Source: Prevotella sp. UBA3288 (lineage in GTDB: Bacteria; Bacteroidota; Bacteroidia; Bacteroidales; Bacteroidaceae). Taken from it: a stretch of 38,853 nt of DNA. Of the stretch, positions 27,565-34,552 are shown piece by piece (within the stretch, counting starts at the first letter, position 1; each line of letters opens with the position of its first letter). The notes beneath the pieces were generated by a model that did no database searches, had not been told where the DNA came from, and saw only the letters and a list, made by a program, of their open reading frames with translations. The DNA lies in NCBI GenBank assembly GCA_002361655.1, contig DETM01000005.1:20486-59338 (forward strand), written 5' to 3'. Made by a program: the position numbers and the translations under genes.

Positions 27565-28422
27565 ATGGCAAAGAAAGATCCTACAGACCTGACAGTAGAA
27601 GAGAAACTGAAGACTCTCTTCCAGTTGCAGACAGCACTCTCGGCCATCGACGAGAAGAAAGCACTGCGCGGTGAACTGCCACTCGAAGTGGAAGACCTCG
27701 AGGCCGAAATCGAAGGCCTCACCACCCGTATCGAACGCATCCAGAGCGAGATTGCTGAATTCGAACGGGCCATCTCGCAGAAAAAAGGCGAAATCATCGA
27801 GGCTCAGAATAGCGTGGAGCGCTACAAGCAGCAACTGGACGACGTCCGCAACAACCGCGAGTACGACACGCTCTCCAAGGAGATCGAATTCCAGTCGCTG
27901 GAAATCGAACTCTGCAACAAGAAAATCAGCGACGCACAGAAACGTATCGCTGAGAAACAGGAGGAGTTGGAAGACGCACAAGTGATGCTTGGCGAGAAAC
28001 AGGGCGACCTCGAAATCAAAAAGAACGAACTGGACGAGATCATGGACGAGACCCGTGTTGAAGAAGAGAAACTCAAGGAGAAAGCCAAGGACTACGAGGC
28101 CAAGATTGAGCCACGACTGCTCACTGCCTTCAAACGTATCCGCAAGAACGCACGCAACGGATTGGGCATCGTCTACGTGCAGCGCGACGCCTGCGGCGGC
28201 TGCTTCAACAAGATTCCGCCACAGCGACAGTTGGATATTAAGATGCACAAGAAAATCATCGTCTGCGAATACTGCGGGCGCATCCTCATCGACCCCGAAC
28301 TGGCCGGCGTCAAGACCGAAAAGCCTGCCAACGAGGAGAAGAAAACACGCAAGCGCTCAACATCGACTGCACGTAAAACGGCCAGTTCGAAAAAAACTAC
28401 CGACGCCAACGATATGGCATGA
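27565..28422 (+). CDS. Coiled-coil protein with C-terminal C4 zinc ribbon (DUF164/CT398-like)
   Basis: 285 residues from the ATG at 27565 (MAKKDPTDLTVEEKLK). Residues about 15-190 form a long antiparallel coiled coil rich in Glu/Lys heptads. Residues about 200-250 hold a zinc ribbon with two CxxC pairs (RDACGGCFNKIP and IIVCEYCGRIL). The tail is Lys/Thr/Ser-rich (KKTRKRSTSTARKTASSKKTT), disordered and possibly nucleic-acid binding. Members such as chlamydial CT398 bind sigma-54 and secretion proteins, but the role here is unknown. Cytoplasmic. Probably co-transcribed with nif3. A strong terminator follows. Confidence 0.9.
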   Translation: MAKKDPTDLTVEEKLKTLFQLQTALSAIDEKKALRGELPLEVEDLEAEIEGLTTRIERIQSEIAEFERAISQKKGEIIEAQNSVERYKQQLDDVRNNREYDTLSKEIEFQSLEIELCNKKISDAQKRIAEKQEELEDAQVMLGEKQGDLEIKKNELDEIMDETRVEEEKLKEKAKDYEAKIEPRLLTAFKRIRKNARNGLGIVYVQRDACGGCFNKIPPQRQLDIKMHKKIIVCEYCGRILIDPELAGVKTEKPANEEKKTRKRSTSTARKTASSKKTTDANDMA

Positions 28423-28434
28423 GCAACGAAGAAA

Positions 28435-28467
28435 TGGGGAGCCTCTCGAGAGGCTCCTCATTTGTTT
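28435..28467. terminator. Hairpin terminator after the zinc-ribbon gene
   Basis: A 26-base palindrome, 28435-28460, with core GCCTCTCGAGAGGC and one G-T wobble, followed by TTTGTTT. It overlaps the last bases of the convergent HsdR-N gene (stop at 28458) and may serve both. Confidence 0.8.
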
Positions 28468-28910
28468 AATACCGCATAGTCGGGAATGTCTCTTAAAAAC
28501 TGATACGACCGCTGATCATAGTCCATCCGGCAACAGTAGTGCTGCCGACCGTTCGACACAATGAGATACTCCACATGAAGCAGGAAATTATAAACCGTAA
28601 TCTGATCGAACACACGCTGCGTCAGTTCTATTTCCGGAGACTTATATTCGATAATCATTTGAGGCTTCAGCACCCTATTATATAATAAGGTGTCGCAGCG
28701 CAGTTTCTTTTTGCCCACTACCAACTCCACTTCATTGGCCAACAGACCCTTGGGATAACCCTTCTGTGACACCAAATAGTGCACAAAGTGCTGACGTACC
28801 CACTCCTCAGGGGTCAGAGCCACGAATTTGCGGCGCAGAAAGTCGAAAATCTGACGCTTTCCGCACTGCTCCCGAAATTTTATTTCATATCGAGGTAGGT
28901 TTATTTCCAT
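28458..28910 (-). CDS. Stand-alone HsdR N-terminal (PD-(D/E)xK) domain protein
   Basis: 150 residues. The fold of the type I restriction HsdR N-terminal domain: LTPEEWVRQHFVHYLVSQKGYP, then LRCDTLLYN with the catalytic-type Asp and MIIEYKSPE with the E-x-K pair of the PD-(D/E)xK nuclease core, then QITVYNFLLHVEYLIVSNG. No helicase or specificity gene is nearby. Bacteroidota chromosomes commonly keep this single-domain protein opposite holA, as here, so it is probably a conserved housekeeping or DNA-repair nuclease and not part of a restriction system; that is inference. Its promoter lies inside the holA promoter region, facing it. Confidence 0.88.
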   Translation of the reverse strand: MEINLPRYEIKFREQCGKRQIFDFLRRKFVALTPEEWVRQHFVHYLVSQKGYPKGLLANEVELVVGKKKLRCDTLLYNRVLKPQMIIEYKSPEIELTQRVFDQITVYNFLLHVEYLIVSNGRQHYCCRMDYDQRSYQFLRDIPDYAVLNK

Positions 28911-28918
28911 TTATTTTG

Positions 28919-28951
28919 TATCTTTGCATGCGATTTCAACTTGCAAAGTTA
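28919..28951. promoter_or_regulatory. Face-to-face overlapping promoters of holA and the HsdR-N gene
   Basis: Rightward -7 box TATCTTTG at 28919-28926 (holA). Leftward -7 box TAACTTTG at 28944-28951 (HsdR-N gene), with a candidate TTTG -33 at 28970-28973. Each predicted start point falls between the two boxes, so polymerases could not occupy both at once. Confidence 0.65.
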
Positions 28952-28972
28952 ACAAAAAAATCTGAGAACCAA

Positions 28973-30001
28973 ATGGCTGAAACCAAAAATGTGACCTACG
29001 AGAGCATCATGAGGGAGTTGACTGAAGGCAACTACCGACCCATCTATTACCTCATGGGCGACGAGCCATACTACATTGACAAAATCAGCGATTACATTGC
29101 CGAACATGCCTTGCAACCGGAAGAACGCGACTTCAACCAGACCATCTTGTTTGGCAGCGATGTGAACGCCTCTCAGATTGCCGATGCGGCCCGCCGCTAT
29201 CCGATGATGGCAGAAAGACAGGTGGTGATTGTCAAAGAGGCTCAAAACATCAAGAACACCGAAGCACTGGAGAAATATGTCAAGCAACCCTCAAAAAGCA
29301 CCATTCTCGTCATCTGTCACAAAAACGGCAAGATAGACGGCAGAAAACGAGAATATGTCAAGGCCATACAGCAGGCCGGCATCATCTTCGAAAGCCAGAA
29401 ACTGAAAGATAGAGACCTGCCTGTCTTTATCGAACGCTACCTAAAACAAAAAGGAGCAAGCATTGACCCTAAGTCCACACAACTGATAGCCGAGGCTATC
29501 GGAGCCGACTTAAACCGACTGACCAGCGAACTGGACAAAGTAATGATAGCCCTGCCAGAAAACAACCGGCGCATCACACCACAGGTCGTCGAAGATCAAA
29601 TAGGGGTGAGCAAGGATTTCAATGGGTTTGAACTACGTGATGCCATCGTCAACAGAAATATATATAAGGCAAATCAGATAATCAATTATTTTGACAAAAA
29701 TCCTAAGGCCGGTAGCATCTATTCGTTTCTACCGTTGCTCTTCAACTACTTCCAGAACCTGATGATTGCTTATTATTGCCCCCAAAAGCAGAGTCAGGAA
29801 GCAGTAGCGCAATGGTTGGACATGAAATCTCCATGGGCTGCCAAGGACTATATGACCGGCATGAGAAACTACACGGCCATGAAAACGATGCAGATAATTT
29901 CCAAACTACGCGAAATAGATGCCAAAAGTAAGGGCCTGGACAACCCAAATACCCCTCCAGGAGAGTTAATGAAGGAACTGATTTTTTACATTTTACACTA
30001 A
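28973..30001 (+). CDS. holA: DNA polymerase III subunit delta
   Basis: 342 residues from the ATG at 28973 (MAETKNVTYESIMRELTEGNYRPIYYLMGDEPYYIDK). The frame is open further upstream, but the promoter and the family start set this ATG. Delta opens the beta sliding clamp within the clamp-loader complex. Typical features are YYLMGDEPYYIDKI, the Walker-like first domain, VVIVKEAQNIKN, ILVICHKNGKIDGRK, GADLNRLTSELDKVMI, and the C-terminal collar domain. Divergent from the HsdR-N gene. An altered copy of its last codons follows the stop (TTT-TAC-ATC-TAG at 30012-30023), then a short terminator hairpin. Confidence 0.95.
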   Translation: MAETKNVTYESIMRELTEGNYRPIYYLMGDEPYYIDKISDYIAEHALQPEERDFNQTILFGSDVNASQIADAARRYPMMAERQVVIVKEAQNIKNTEALEKYVKQPSKSTILVICHKNGKIDGRKREYVKAIQQAGIIFESQKLKDRDLPVFIERYLKQKGASIDPKSTQLIAEAIGADLNRLTSELDKVMIALPENNRRITPQVVEDQIGVSKDFNGFELRDAIVNRNIYKANQIINYFDKNPKAGSIYSFLPLLFNYFQNLMIAYYCPQKQSQEAVAQWLDMKSPWAAKDYMTGMRNYTAMKTMQIISKLREIDAKSKGLDNPNTPPGELMKELIFYILH

Positions 30002-30027
30002 AATCGACCTTTTTTACATCTAGAATG

Positions 30028-30051
30028 AGTACCTCGCAAGGGTGCTTTTTT
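30028..30051 (+). terminator. Short hairpin terminator after holA
   Basis: A 6-bp stem AGTACC (30028-30033) with GGTGCT (30041-30046, one T-G wobble), a 7-base loop, then a run of T. Confidence 0.6.
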
Positions 30052-30745
30052 CGGGCTTAAACCCCATTGTTTTCAGCAAGTTAACTACAAATAACTACCC
30101 TTGAGATTTTAAAATTTCGCACTTCTCGAAATGTTCTCCGAAATTCTTTAAGTATGGCGAAATAGTGATTATTTTGCCTCCTGGCATTTACAGTTAACTC
30201 TTTTTATCATTTAAATGTTCATAATTTAAAACTTCACAAGGAACAAGAATTGTAAAGTGAGGCCGCATAATTTGTATTTAGAAATTCAAATTCAAGAAAA
30301 TTTGTAAACCTAAATCAATGGTTTATATTTTTGAATTCATACCTTTAAAACATTAAACAGATAAATATTCATGAGCCACTTTTAGACTATAACAGATTGT
30401 ATTCCTGCGAATTACAAGTCAAAAGCAATAGTAAACCGGTGATTGGTTCTTGATTCCAAAATTTAGTACATTAAAACGAATCCTCCTTAAAATACAGGCA
30501 AAAAATGGTAGTTTGCCATACGAAGCAGATAAAACACAATGTTTATGAAGATGCATATACATATCCATAATTAGCATATAACCAAATAATTACATAAATA
30601 ATCACCTGCTTTTGTTTAATATATTATACTTGACATTATTTAAATTAACAAATTCGAACGGTCTGTTCTCTGACTTATCAGTTCAAATAAGCAAATTCAA
30701 AACAATATATTTAAACTTTAAAACCACAAATTCTTCTTTAAAAAC
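30052..30745. other. AT-rich gene-free stretch
   Basis: About 700 bases with many stops in all frames and clearly lower GC than the genes around it. I see no convincing gene, tRNA, DnaA-box cluster or origin. One imperfect hairpin of about 50 bases stands out at 30289-30337 (outer AATTC/GAATT, inner AAAAT/ATTTT, tip TAAACC/GGTTTA with a 9-base loop). It may be a long regulatory leader, a degraded gene or an uncharacterised RNA. Confidence 0.5.
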
Positions 30746-30776
30746 TTGCACGTTTCATTTTTTCTCTTTACCTTTG
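30746..30776 (+). promoter_or_regulatory. Promoter of the XRE regulator
   Basis: TTG (30746-30748), a 20-base spacer, TACCTTTG (30769-30776). The ATG at 30828 leaves a leader of about 45 bases containing a purine-rich ACGGAAAAGGACC. Confidence 0.7.
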
Positions 30777-30827
30777 TAAACTGAAACGGAAAAGGACCAA
30801 AACGGCCCAAAATGAACTTATTTAAAG

Positions 30828-31322
30828 ATGAAGGACAGAATAAGACAGATCATGGAGGCGCAGCACATGACCCAACAGGTGTTCGCCAACTACATCGGAA
30901 CCACTCCGGCCACCTTGAGCGGCATCTTCAACGATCGCACTCGCCCCACTATCAACATCATCGAAAGCATCAAAAAGAAATTTCCTGACATCAGCCTTGA
31001 CTGGCTTATGTTTGGCAACGGACCGATGTACCAGTCTGAACATGGCGGTGATGATTCGGAAAAACGCACGTCGCCCTCCGAAAATTCCAATGAAACGATT
31101 CAAGAGTCGACACTCGATTTTGAAGAGCCGATCATCCCTACTCTCCCAAACTCACATTTTGTACCCTCATCAGCACCTCTGCGCAATAGTGTCAGAAGCA
31201 CACCTCAAGAAGTCGTCCGGGAAGAAATAAAATATATTGACAAACCACCAAGGCATGTCACAGAGATTAGAGTCTATTACGATGACCAGACTTGGGAGAG
31301 TTTCGTTCCTTCCAAAAAGTAG
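30828..31322 (+). CDS. XRE-family helix-turn-helix regulator
   Basis: 164 residues. The N-terminal 60 residues are a Cro/C1-type HTH: MKDRIRQIMEAQHMTQQVFANYIGTTPATLSGIFNDRTRPT, then SLDWLMFGNGPMY, a phrase common to Bacteroidota repressors of this type. The middle (about 65-125) is low-complexity Ser/Glu/Pro-rich and probably disordered. The end (DKPPRHVTEIRVYYDDQTWESFVPSKK) is a conserved-looking tail, perhaps for partner binding. Such genes are phage-repressor-like, but no phage gene is seen here. It follows the long AT-rich stretch and is less GC-rich than its neighbours, which may indicate transfer. Own promoter and terminator. Confidence 0.9.
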   Translation: MKDRIRQIMEAQHMTQQVFANYIGTTPATLSGIFNDRTRPTINIIESIKKKFPDISLDWLMFGNGPMYQSEHGGDDSEKRTSPSENSNETIQESTLDFEEPIIPTLPNSHFVPSSAPLRNSVRSTPQEVVREEIKYIDKPPRHVTEIRVYYDDQTWESFVPSKK

Positions 31323-31327
31323 CACTT

Positions 31328-31362
31328 GCTGATGGCCCCCTGAGGTCATCAGCATTTTTTTT
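31328..31362 (+). terminator. Hairpin terminator after the XRE gene
   Basis: A 10-bp stem GCTGATGGCC (31328-31337) with GGTCATCAGC (31344-31353), one G-T wobble, a 6-base loop, then a run of eight T after one A. Confidence 0.85.
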
Positions 31363-31372
31363 ATTCCTTTTT

Positions 31373-31404
31373 TTTGCGTATGTTCTAAATATATCGTAAT
31401 TTTG
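31373..31404 (+). promoter_or_regulatory. Promoter of the cobU-cobT-cobS unit
   Basis: TTTG (31373-31376), a 20-base spacer, TAATTTTG (31397-31404). The leader to cobU is only about 80 bases. Confidence 0.7.
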
Positions 31405-31423
31405 CCACACATTAAATACAGAC

Positions 31424-31478
31424 ACCTTATATTAATAAATATATACCTTATATTAAAAAGGAAATCCTTATATAGGAT
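31424..31478 (+). promoter_or_regulatory. Direct repeats and palindrome in the cobU leader
   Basis: ACCTTATATTAA occurs at 31424-31435 and again at 31445-31456, start to start 21 bases (two helical turns), followed by ATCCTTATATAGGAT (31464-31478), an imperfect palindrome with arms ATCCT/AGGAT. Possible regulator site. No cobalamin riboswitch fits in this leader. Confidence 0.4.
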
Positions 31479-31492
31479 ATGAACTGACAACG

Positions 31493-32008
31493 ATGGGAAA
31501 AATCATCCTCATTACGGGCGGCCAACGCTCCGGAAAAAGCCGGAAGGCAGAAGAAATGGCCCTGACCATGAGCCGGGAACCGGTCTATATGGCCACGGCT
31601 CACGTCTGGGACGAGGAATTTCGTCAGCGTGTCGAAAAACATCAGCGACGGCGCGGCCCCCAATGGACCAATATCGAGGAAGAGCGCTGGCTGAGCCGCC
31701 ACGACATGACGGGACGCGTCGTACTCATCGACTGCATCACCTTGTGGCTGACAAATCTGTTTTTTGACATGCAGGACGTAGACAAAACCCTGCAGACAGC
31801 CCAATCGGAGTTCGACCGATTCACCAGTAGCGATGCCACCTTCATCTTTGTGACCAACGAGATAGGCAGTGGCGGCGTGAGCGACAACCAGGTACAGCGA
31901 CGGTTCACCGACCTGCAGGGCTGGATGAACCAGTACATCGCCGAGCGGGCAGACAAGGTAATCCTCATGGTCAGCGGAATACCTGTAGTGATCAAGAGTG
32001 AAGAGTGA
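31493..32008 (+). CDS. cobU: Adenosylcobinamide kinase / adenosylcobinamide-phosphate guanylyltransferase
   Basis: 171 residues. Phosphorylates adenosylcobinamide and adds GMP to give adenosylcobinamide-GDP. P-loop GGQRSGKS at 9-16, YMATAHVWDEEFRQRVEKHQRRRGPQW with the guanylylated His50, a Walker-B-like GRVVLIDCITLWLTNL, and VTNEIGSGGV. Length is typical. The last residues (KSEE) are encoded by heptad repeats that cross the stop and run into the start of cobT three bases later. First gene of the cobUTS unit. Confidence 0.95.
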   Translation: MGKIILITGGQRSGKSRKAEEMALTMSREPVYMATAHVWDEEFRQRVEKHQRRRGPQWTNIEEERWLSRHDMTGRVVLIDCITLWLTNLFFDMQDVDKTLQTAQSEFDRFTSSDATFIFVTNEIGSGGVSDNQVQRRFTDLQGWMNQYIAERADKVILMVSGIPVVIKSEE

Positions 32009-32035
32009 AGAATGAAGAATGAAGAATTAAGAGCA
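31994..32035 (+). repeat. 7-bp tandem repeats across the cobU stop and cobT start
   Basis: Six heptads in register: AAGAGTG (twice), AAGAATG (twice), AAGAATT, AAGAGCA. They encode the C terminus of CobU, supply its TGA, then supply the ATG of cobT and its first residues (MKNEEL). Confidence 0.9.
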
Positions 32036-33046
32036 GCCATCCAGGCAAAAATAGACAACCTGAACAAGCCCAAGGGCTCGTTGGGGCGTCTGGAGGAACT
32101 GGCCATGCAGATATGCCTCATCCAGCAGACCCTGGAGCCGCGACTGGCACATCCCTGTCATCTGCTGCTGGGTGGCGATCATGGCATCGAACGAGAGGGC
32201 GTGAGCGTCAGTCCCCGTGAGGTCACCTGGCAACAGATGATCAATTTCACCCGCGGCGGCGGCGGCGTGAACATGTTCTGCCGCCAGCATGGCTTCGACC
32301 TCAGCATCGTCGATGTGGGTGTCGACCACGACCTGTCGACGGTGTCAGGCATCATCGACCGCAAGATTGCCTGCGGCACGAAGAATTTCCGCTACGAAGC
32401 GGCCATGAGCAAAGAGGAATACGAGCAAGCCATCCGTACCGGTGCCGACCTTGTGGACGGATGCCACGCCAAGGGCTGCACCATCCTGAGCATCGGCGAG
32501 ATGGGCATCGGCAACACATCGCCTTCGAGCATCTGGATGCACCTGTTCACCGGCATCCCCCTCGCCGAGTGCATCGGTGCCGGCTCCGGCCTCAACAGCG
32601 AGGGCATCCGCCATAAATATGAGGTGCTACAGGAAGCGGTCGACAAATACCTGTCGGCCCTTCACCCTTCACCCGTCACCCTCCACCCTTCGCCAATCCG
32701 CTATTTCGGCGGTTTCGAGATGGTGACAGCCATCGGGGCGATGCTCCGTGCTGCCGAGTTACACCTTATTATATTAATAGACGGCTTCATCATGACGGCC
32801 TGTGCGATGGCTGCCTGTCAACTGCGCCCCGACGCCAAACGCTACATGATATTCTGCCACTGCGGCGACGAGAGCGGCCACAAGCGGATGCTCGATGCCC
32901 TTGGTGCGAAGCCCCTGCTCAACCTCGGTCTGCGACTGGGCGAGGGCACCGGGGCCCTCTGCGCCTATCCCATCGTCGACTCTGCCGTACGTATGATGAA
33001 CGAGATGAACAACTTCAAGAACGCCAACATCACCAAATATTTCTAA
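32012..33046 (+). CDS. cobT: Nicotinate-nucleotide-dimethylbenzimidazole phosphoribosyltransferase
   Basis: 344 residues. Makes alpha-ribazole phosphate, the lower-ligand precursor of cobalamin. Family features are KPKGSLGRLEELA (substrate loop), GGDHGIEREGVSVSPREVTWQQM, SIGEMGIGNTSPSS, GSGLN, FGGFEMVTAIGAM and the C-terminal LRLGEGTGA with catalytic-type Glu311. The first codons come from the heptad repeat. A second set of heptads at 32660-32694 encodes the internal LHPSPVTLHPSP link just before YFGGFEM. Neither affects the active site. Overlap and spacing (3 bases after cobU, 4 before cobS) support one transcript. Confidence 0.96.
   Translation: MKNEELRAAIQAKIDNLNKPKGSLGRLEELAMQICLIQQTLEPRLAHPCHLLLGGDHGIEREGVSVSPREVTWQQMINFTRGGGGVNMFCRQHGFDLSIVDVGVDHDLSTVSGIIDRKIACGTKNFRYEAAMSKEEYEQAIRTGADLVDGCHAKGCTILSIGEMGIGNTSPSSIWMHLFTGIPLAECIGAGSGLNSEGIRHKYEVLQEAVDKYLSALHPSPVTLHPSPIRYFGGFEMVTAIGAMLRAAELHLIILIDGFIMTACAMAACQLRPDAKRYMIFCHCGDESGHKRMLDALGAKPLLNLGLRLGEGTGALCAYPIVDSAVRMMNEMNNFKNANITKYF
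32660..32694 (+). repeat. Five 7-bp tandem repeats inside cobT
   Basis: CTTCACC (twice), CGTCACC, CTCCACC, CTTCGCC, in register and read through in frame as a His-Pro-Ser/Thr-rich link. The complement, GGTGAAG, is the same heptad family as at 25059-25079 and 31994-32035. Confidence 0.85.
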
Positions 33047-33050
33047 CCCT

Positions 33051-33842
33051 ATGCAGCAGCAACTCATCAAGTGGTACGACCGCCCCTGGGCTGCCTTCAT
33101 CTTCTTCACCCGACTACCCTTCTGGCGACTGCACCAGCCGCCTCGTCCGTGCTATTCGTCTGTGGTGGAATGGTGGCCCCTCGTAGGCTGGCTGACGGGC
33201 GGCATCATGGCTGCCATACTCTATTTCGCCCCTCTCGTGCTACCCTATTCCGTTGCCGTTCTGCTGGCCGTCGTGGCCCGCATCCTGCTCACCGGTGCTC
33301 TCCACGAAGACGGGCTGGCCGACTTCTTCGACGGCTTTGGCGGAGGTGGCACCGACCGTGAGCGTATCCTTGCCATCATGAAGGATTCGCACATCGGCAC
33401 CTATGGTGTGCTGAGCCTCATCCTCTATGTTGCCATGCTCTATCTGTGCCTCTACAATCTGTCACCACTGATGGCCGCCCTGACCGTGCTCGCTGCCGAC
33501 CCCTATGCCAAGATGCTGAGCGCTCAGTTGACCCAGATGATGCCCTATGCCCGCACCGAAGAGACGGCAAAGGCCCACACGGTCTATCGCCGCATGAGCC
33601 TTCCGTCCGGCATCCTGTTGGCCCTGCAGGGCTTGCTGCCAATGGGTGCCTATGTCTATCTGCTACACACCCACATCGACTGGCAGTGGCTGCTGTTCGT
33701 GCCCTGCCTGACCATGTATTTCCTCTATCTGTTTGTATGGCGAAGGCTGCGAGGCTACACCGGCGACTGCTGTGGTGCCTTTTTCCTGCTTATCGAACTG
33801 AGCGTCTACCTCGTCGTCAACCTCCAGCCCTACTCGGCATAG
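33051..33842 (+). CDS. cobS: Adenosylcobinamide-GDP ribazoletransferase (cobalamin synthase)
   Basis: 263 residues, integral inner-membrane protein with about six hydrophobic helices. Joins adenosylcobinamide-GDP to alpha-ribazole (phosphate), the last step of nucleotide-loop assembly. Diagnostic motif GALHEDGLADFFDGFGGG with KDSHIGTYG (metal-binding acidic residues), FFTRLPFWRL at the N terminus, WWPLVGWLTGG, and GYTGDCCGAFF near the end. The gene begins 4 bases after cobT. A cobC-type phosphatase is not seen in the window. Confidence 0.95.
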   Translation: MQQQLIKWYDRPWAAFIFFTRLPFWRLHQPPRPCYSSVVEWWPLVGWLTGGIMAAILYFAPLVLPYSVAVLLAVVARILLTGALHEDGLADFFDGFGGGGTDRERILAIMKDSHIGTYGVLSLILYVAMLYLCLYNLSPLMAALTVLAADPYAKMLSAQLTQMMPYARTEETAKAHTVYRRMSLPSGILLALQGLLPMGAYVYLLHTHIDWQWLLFVPCLTMYFLYLFVWRRLRGYTGDCCGAFFLLIELSVYLVVNLQPYSA

Positions 33843-33861
33843 TACGTCTTCGTAGCCCCAC

Positions 33862-33920
33862 CTCCCGATTAGGTATTTTCCTCCTTGCTGCAGCGTCTTA
33901 GGTTGTAGTTGTTGTGTCAT
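33862..33920 (-). pseudogene. Remnant of a serine/threonine protein kinase gene (N-terminal codons only)
   Basis: Minus-strand ATG at 33920 followed by TQQLQPKTLQQGGKYLIGR. This resembles the start of Bacteroidota Ser/Thr kinases, where (L)QGGKYRI is followed by the glycine-rich loop. The resemblance stops after about 20 residues and the frame then runs antisense into the end of cobS. A promoter-like TATCTTTG lies upstream. Most of the gene is missing. Confidence 0.5.
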
Positions 33921-33936
33921 ATTCGCAGTTTTGGTT

Positions 33937-33944
33937 CAAAGATA
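33937..33944 (-). promoter_or_regulatory. -7 box ahead of the kinase remnant
   Basis: TATCTTTG on the minus strand, 16 bases upstream of the remnant's ATG; if active it would make an RNA antisense to the cobS 3' end. Confidence 0.5.
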
Positions 33945-34025
33945 ATTCTTTTTTAGATATTTCGTGCTATTTGCAACAAAGGAGCATCACGCTTCCTTTT
34001 TGCGTCATGGCGTGATAGATGCATC

Positions 34026-34442
34026 CTATCTGATTTCCAAGTCTTTAACAACTGGGTCCGACTTGCGGTAGGCAAGGCCGGTGACCACACAGCAGAGGTC
34101 GCCATGCTGGTTGGTGATGCGCACATCGACATAAGGCAGTTTGTGGTGGTTGAACACCTCCGTGGCCTCGGCCGTCAGGGTGTCGCCCACACGGGCACTC
34201 TTCAGAAACACTATATTGTTCTCAATACCGAAGGTGAGAGTTCCGCGGCTGTTCATCACGGCAGCCAGGGCGATGTCGGCCAAGGTGAAGTAGGCACCGC
34301 CCTGACAGACGCCCCCGGCATTCAGATGGTGTTCGCCGACCACCATCTCTGCCCGGGCATATCCCTCGCGTACCTCTTTTAATATACACCCGTTGTCAGT
34401 AGCGAAATGGTCGCCTTGCGTTAAAAAGTCCTTTAAAGTCAT
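34026..34442 (-). CDS. PaaI-type hotdog-fold thioesterase
   Basis: 138 residues. Hydrolyses acyl-CoA thioesters; cytoplasmic, usually tetrameric. The family core HLNAGGVCQGGAYFTLADIALAAVMNS contains the conserved Asn-xx-Gly-x-x-(H/Q)GG segment and the Asp of the hotdog helix. FLKSARVGDTLTAEATEV follows. The substrate is not evident; no phenylacetate genes are nearby. Starts MTLKDFLTQGDHFATDNGC, with a TAATTTTG box 22 bases upstream. Divergent from the phosphatase pair. Confidence 0.92.
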   Translation of the reverse strand: MTLKDFLTQGDHFATDNGCILKEVREGYARAEMVVGEHHLNAGGVCQGGAYFTLADIALAAVMNSRGTLTFGIENNIVFLKSARVGDTLTAEATEVFNHHKLPYVDVRITNQHGDLCCVVTGLAYRKSDPVVKDLEIR

Positions 34443-34464
34443 CGTGTTACTAGTTTATCGCCGG

Positions 34465-34472
34465 CAAAATTA
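34465..34472 (-). promoter_or_regulatory. -7 box of the thioesterase gene
   Basis: TAATTTTG on the minus strand, 22 bases before the ATG at 34442; no clear -33 box. Confidence 0.65.
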
Positions 34473-34492
34473 CAAAAAAGAAACGAGTTTCC

Positions 34493-34523
34493 TTTGTTCT
34501 TCGCGCCTTTTTTCGTATCTTTG
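34493..34523 (+). promoter_or_regulatory. Promoter of the phosphatase pair
   Basis: TTTG (34493-34496), a 19-base spacer, TATCTTTG (34516-34523), 29 bases before the ATG at 34553. Confidence 0.75.
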
Positions 34524-34552
34524 CCCCATAAACAATCAAATCATTCCCTAAT

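Noticed and set aside
28458..28910. Part of a type I restriction-modification defence locus
   Set aside because: Only the HsdR N-terminal domain is present, flanked by housekeeping genes; no hsdM, hsdS or helicase part.
30002..30827. Replication origin in the AT-rich gap
   Set aside because: No cluster of DnaA boxes (TTATCCACA-like) and no dnaA or parAB genes nearby.
31323..31492. Cobalamin riboswitch ahead of cobU
   Set aside because: The stretch contains the XRE terminator, a promoter and an AT-rich leader of about 80 bases; no B12-box-like sequence was seen.
32660..32694. Frameshift in cobT caused by the heptad repeat
   Set aside because: The frame stays open through the repeat and all downstream motifs (GGFEM, EGTGA) are in the same frame.
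33807..33878. A 36-bp stop-spanning duplication at cobS like those at other genes
   Set aside because: Hand alignment gives only about 21 of 36 matches, and part of the region is explained by the kinase remnant on the other strand.
33986..34016. Hairpin ATCACGC/GCGTGAT as terminator of the thioesterase gene
   Set aside because: Only 7 bp, a 17-base loop and no T run on the correct side; too weak to list.
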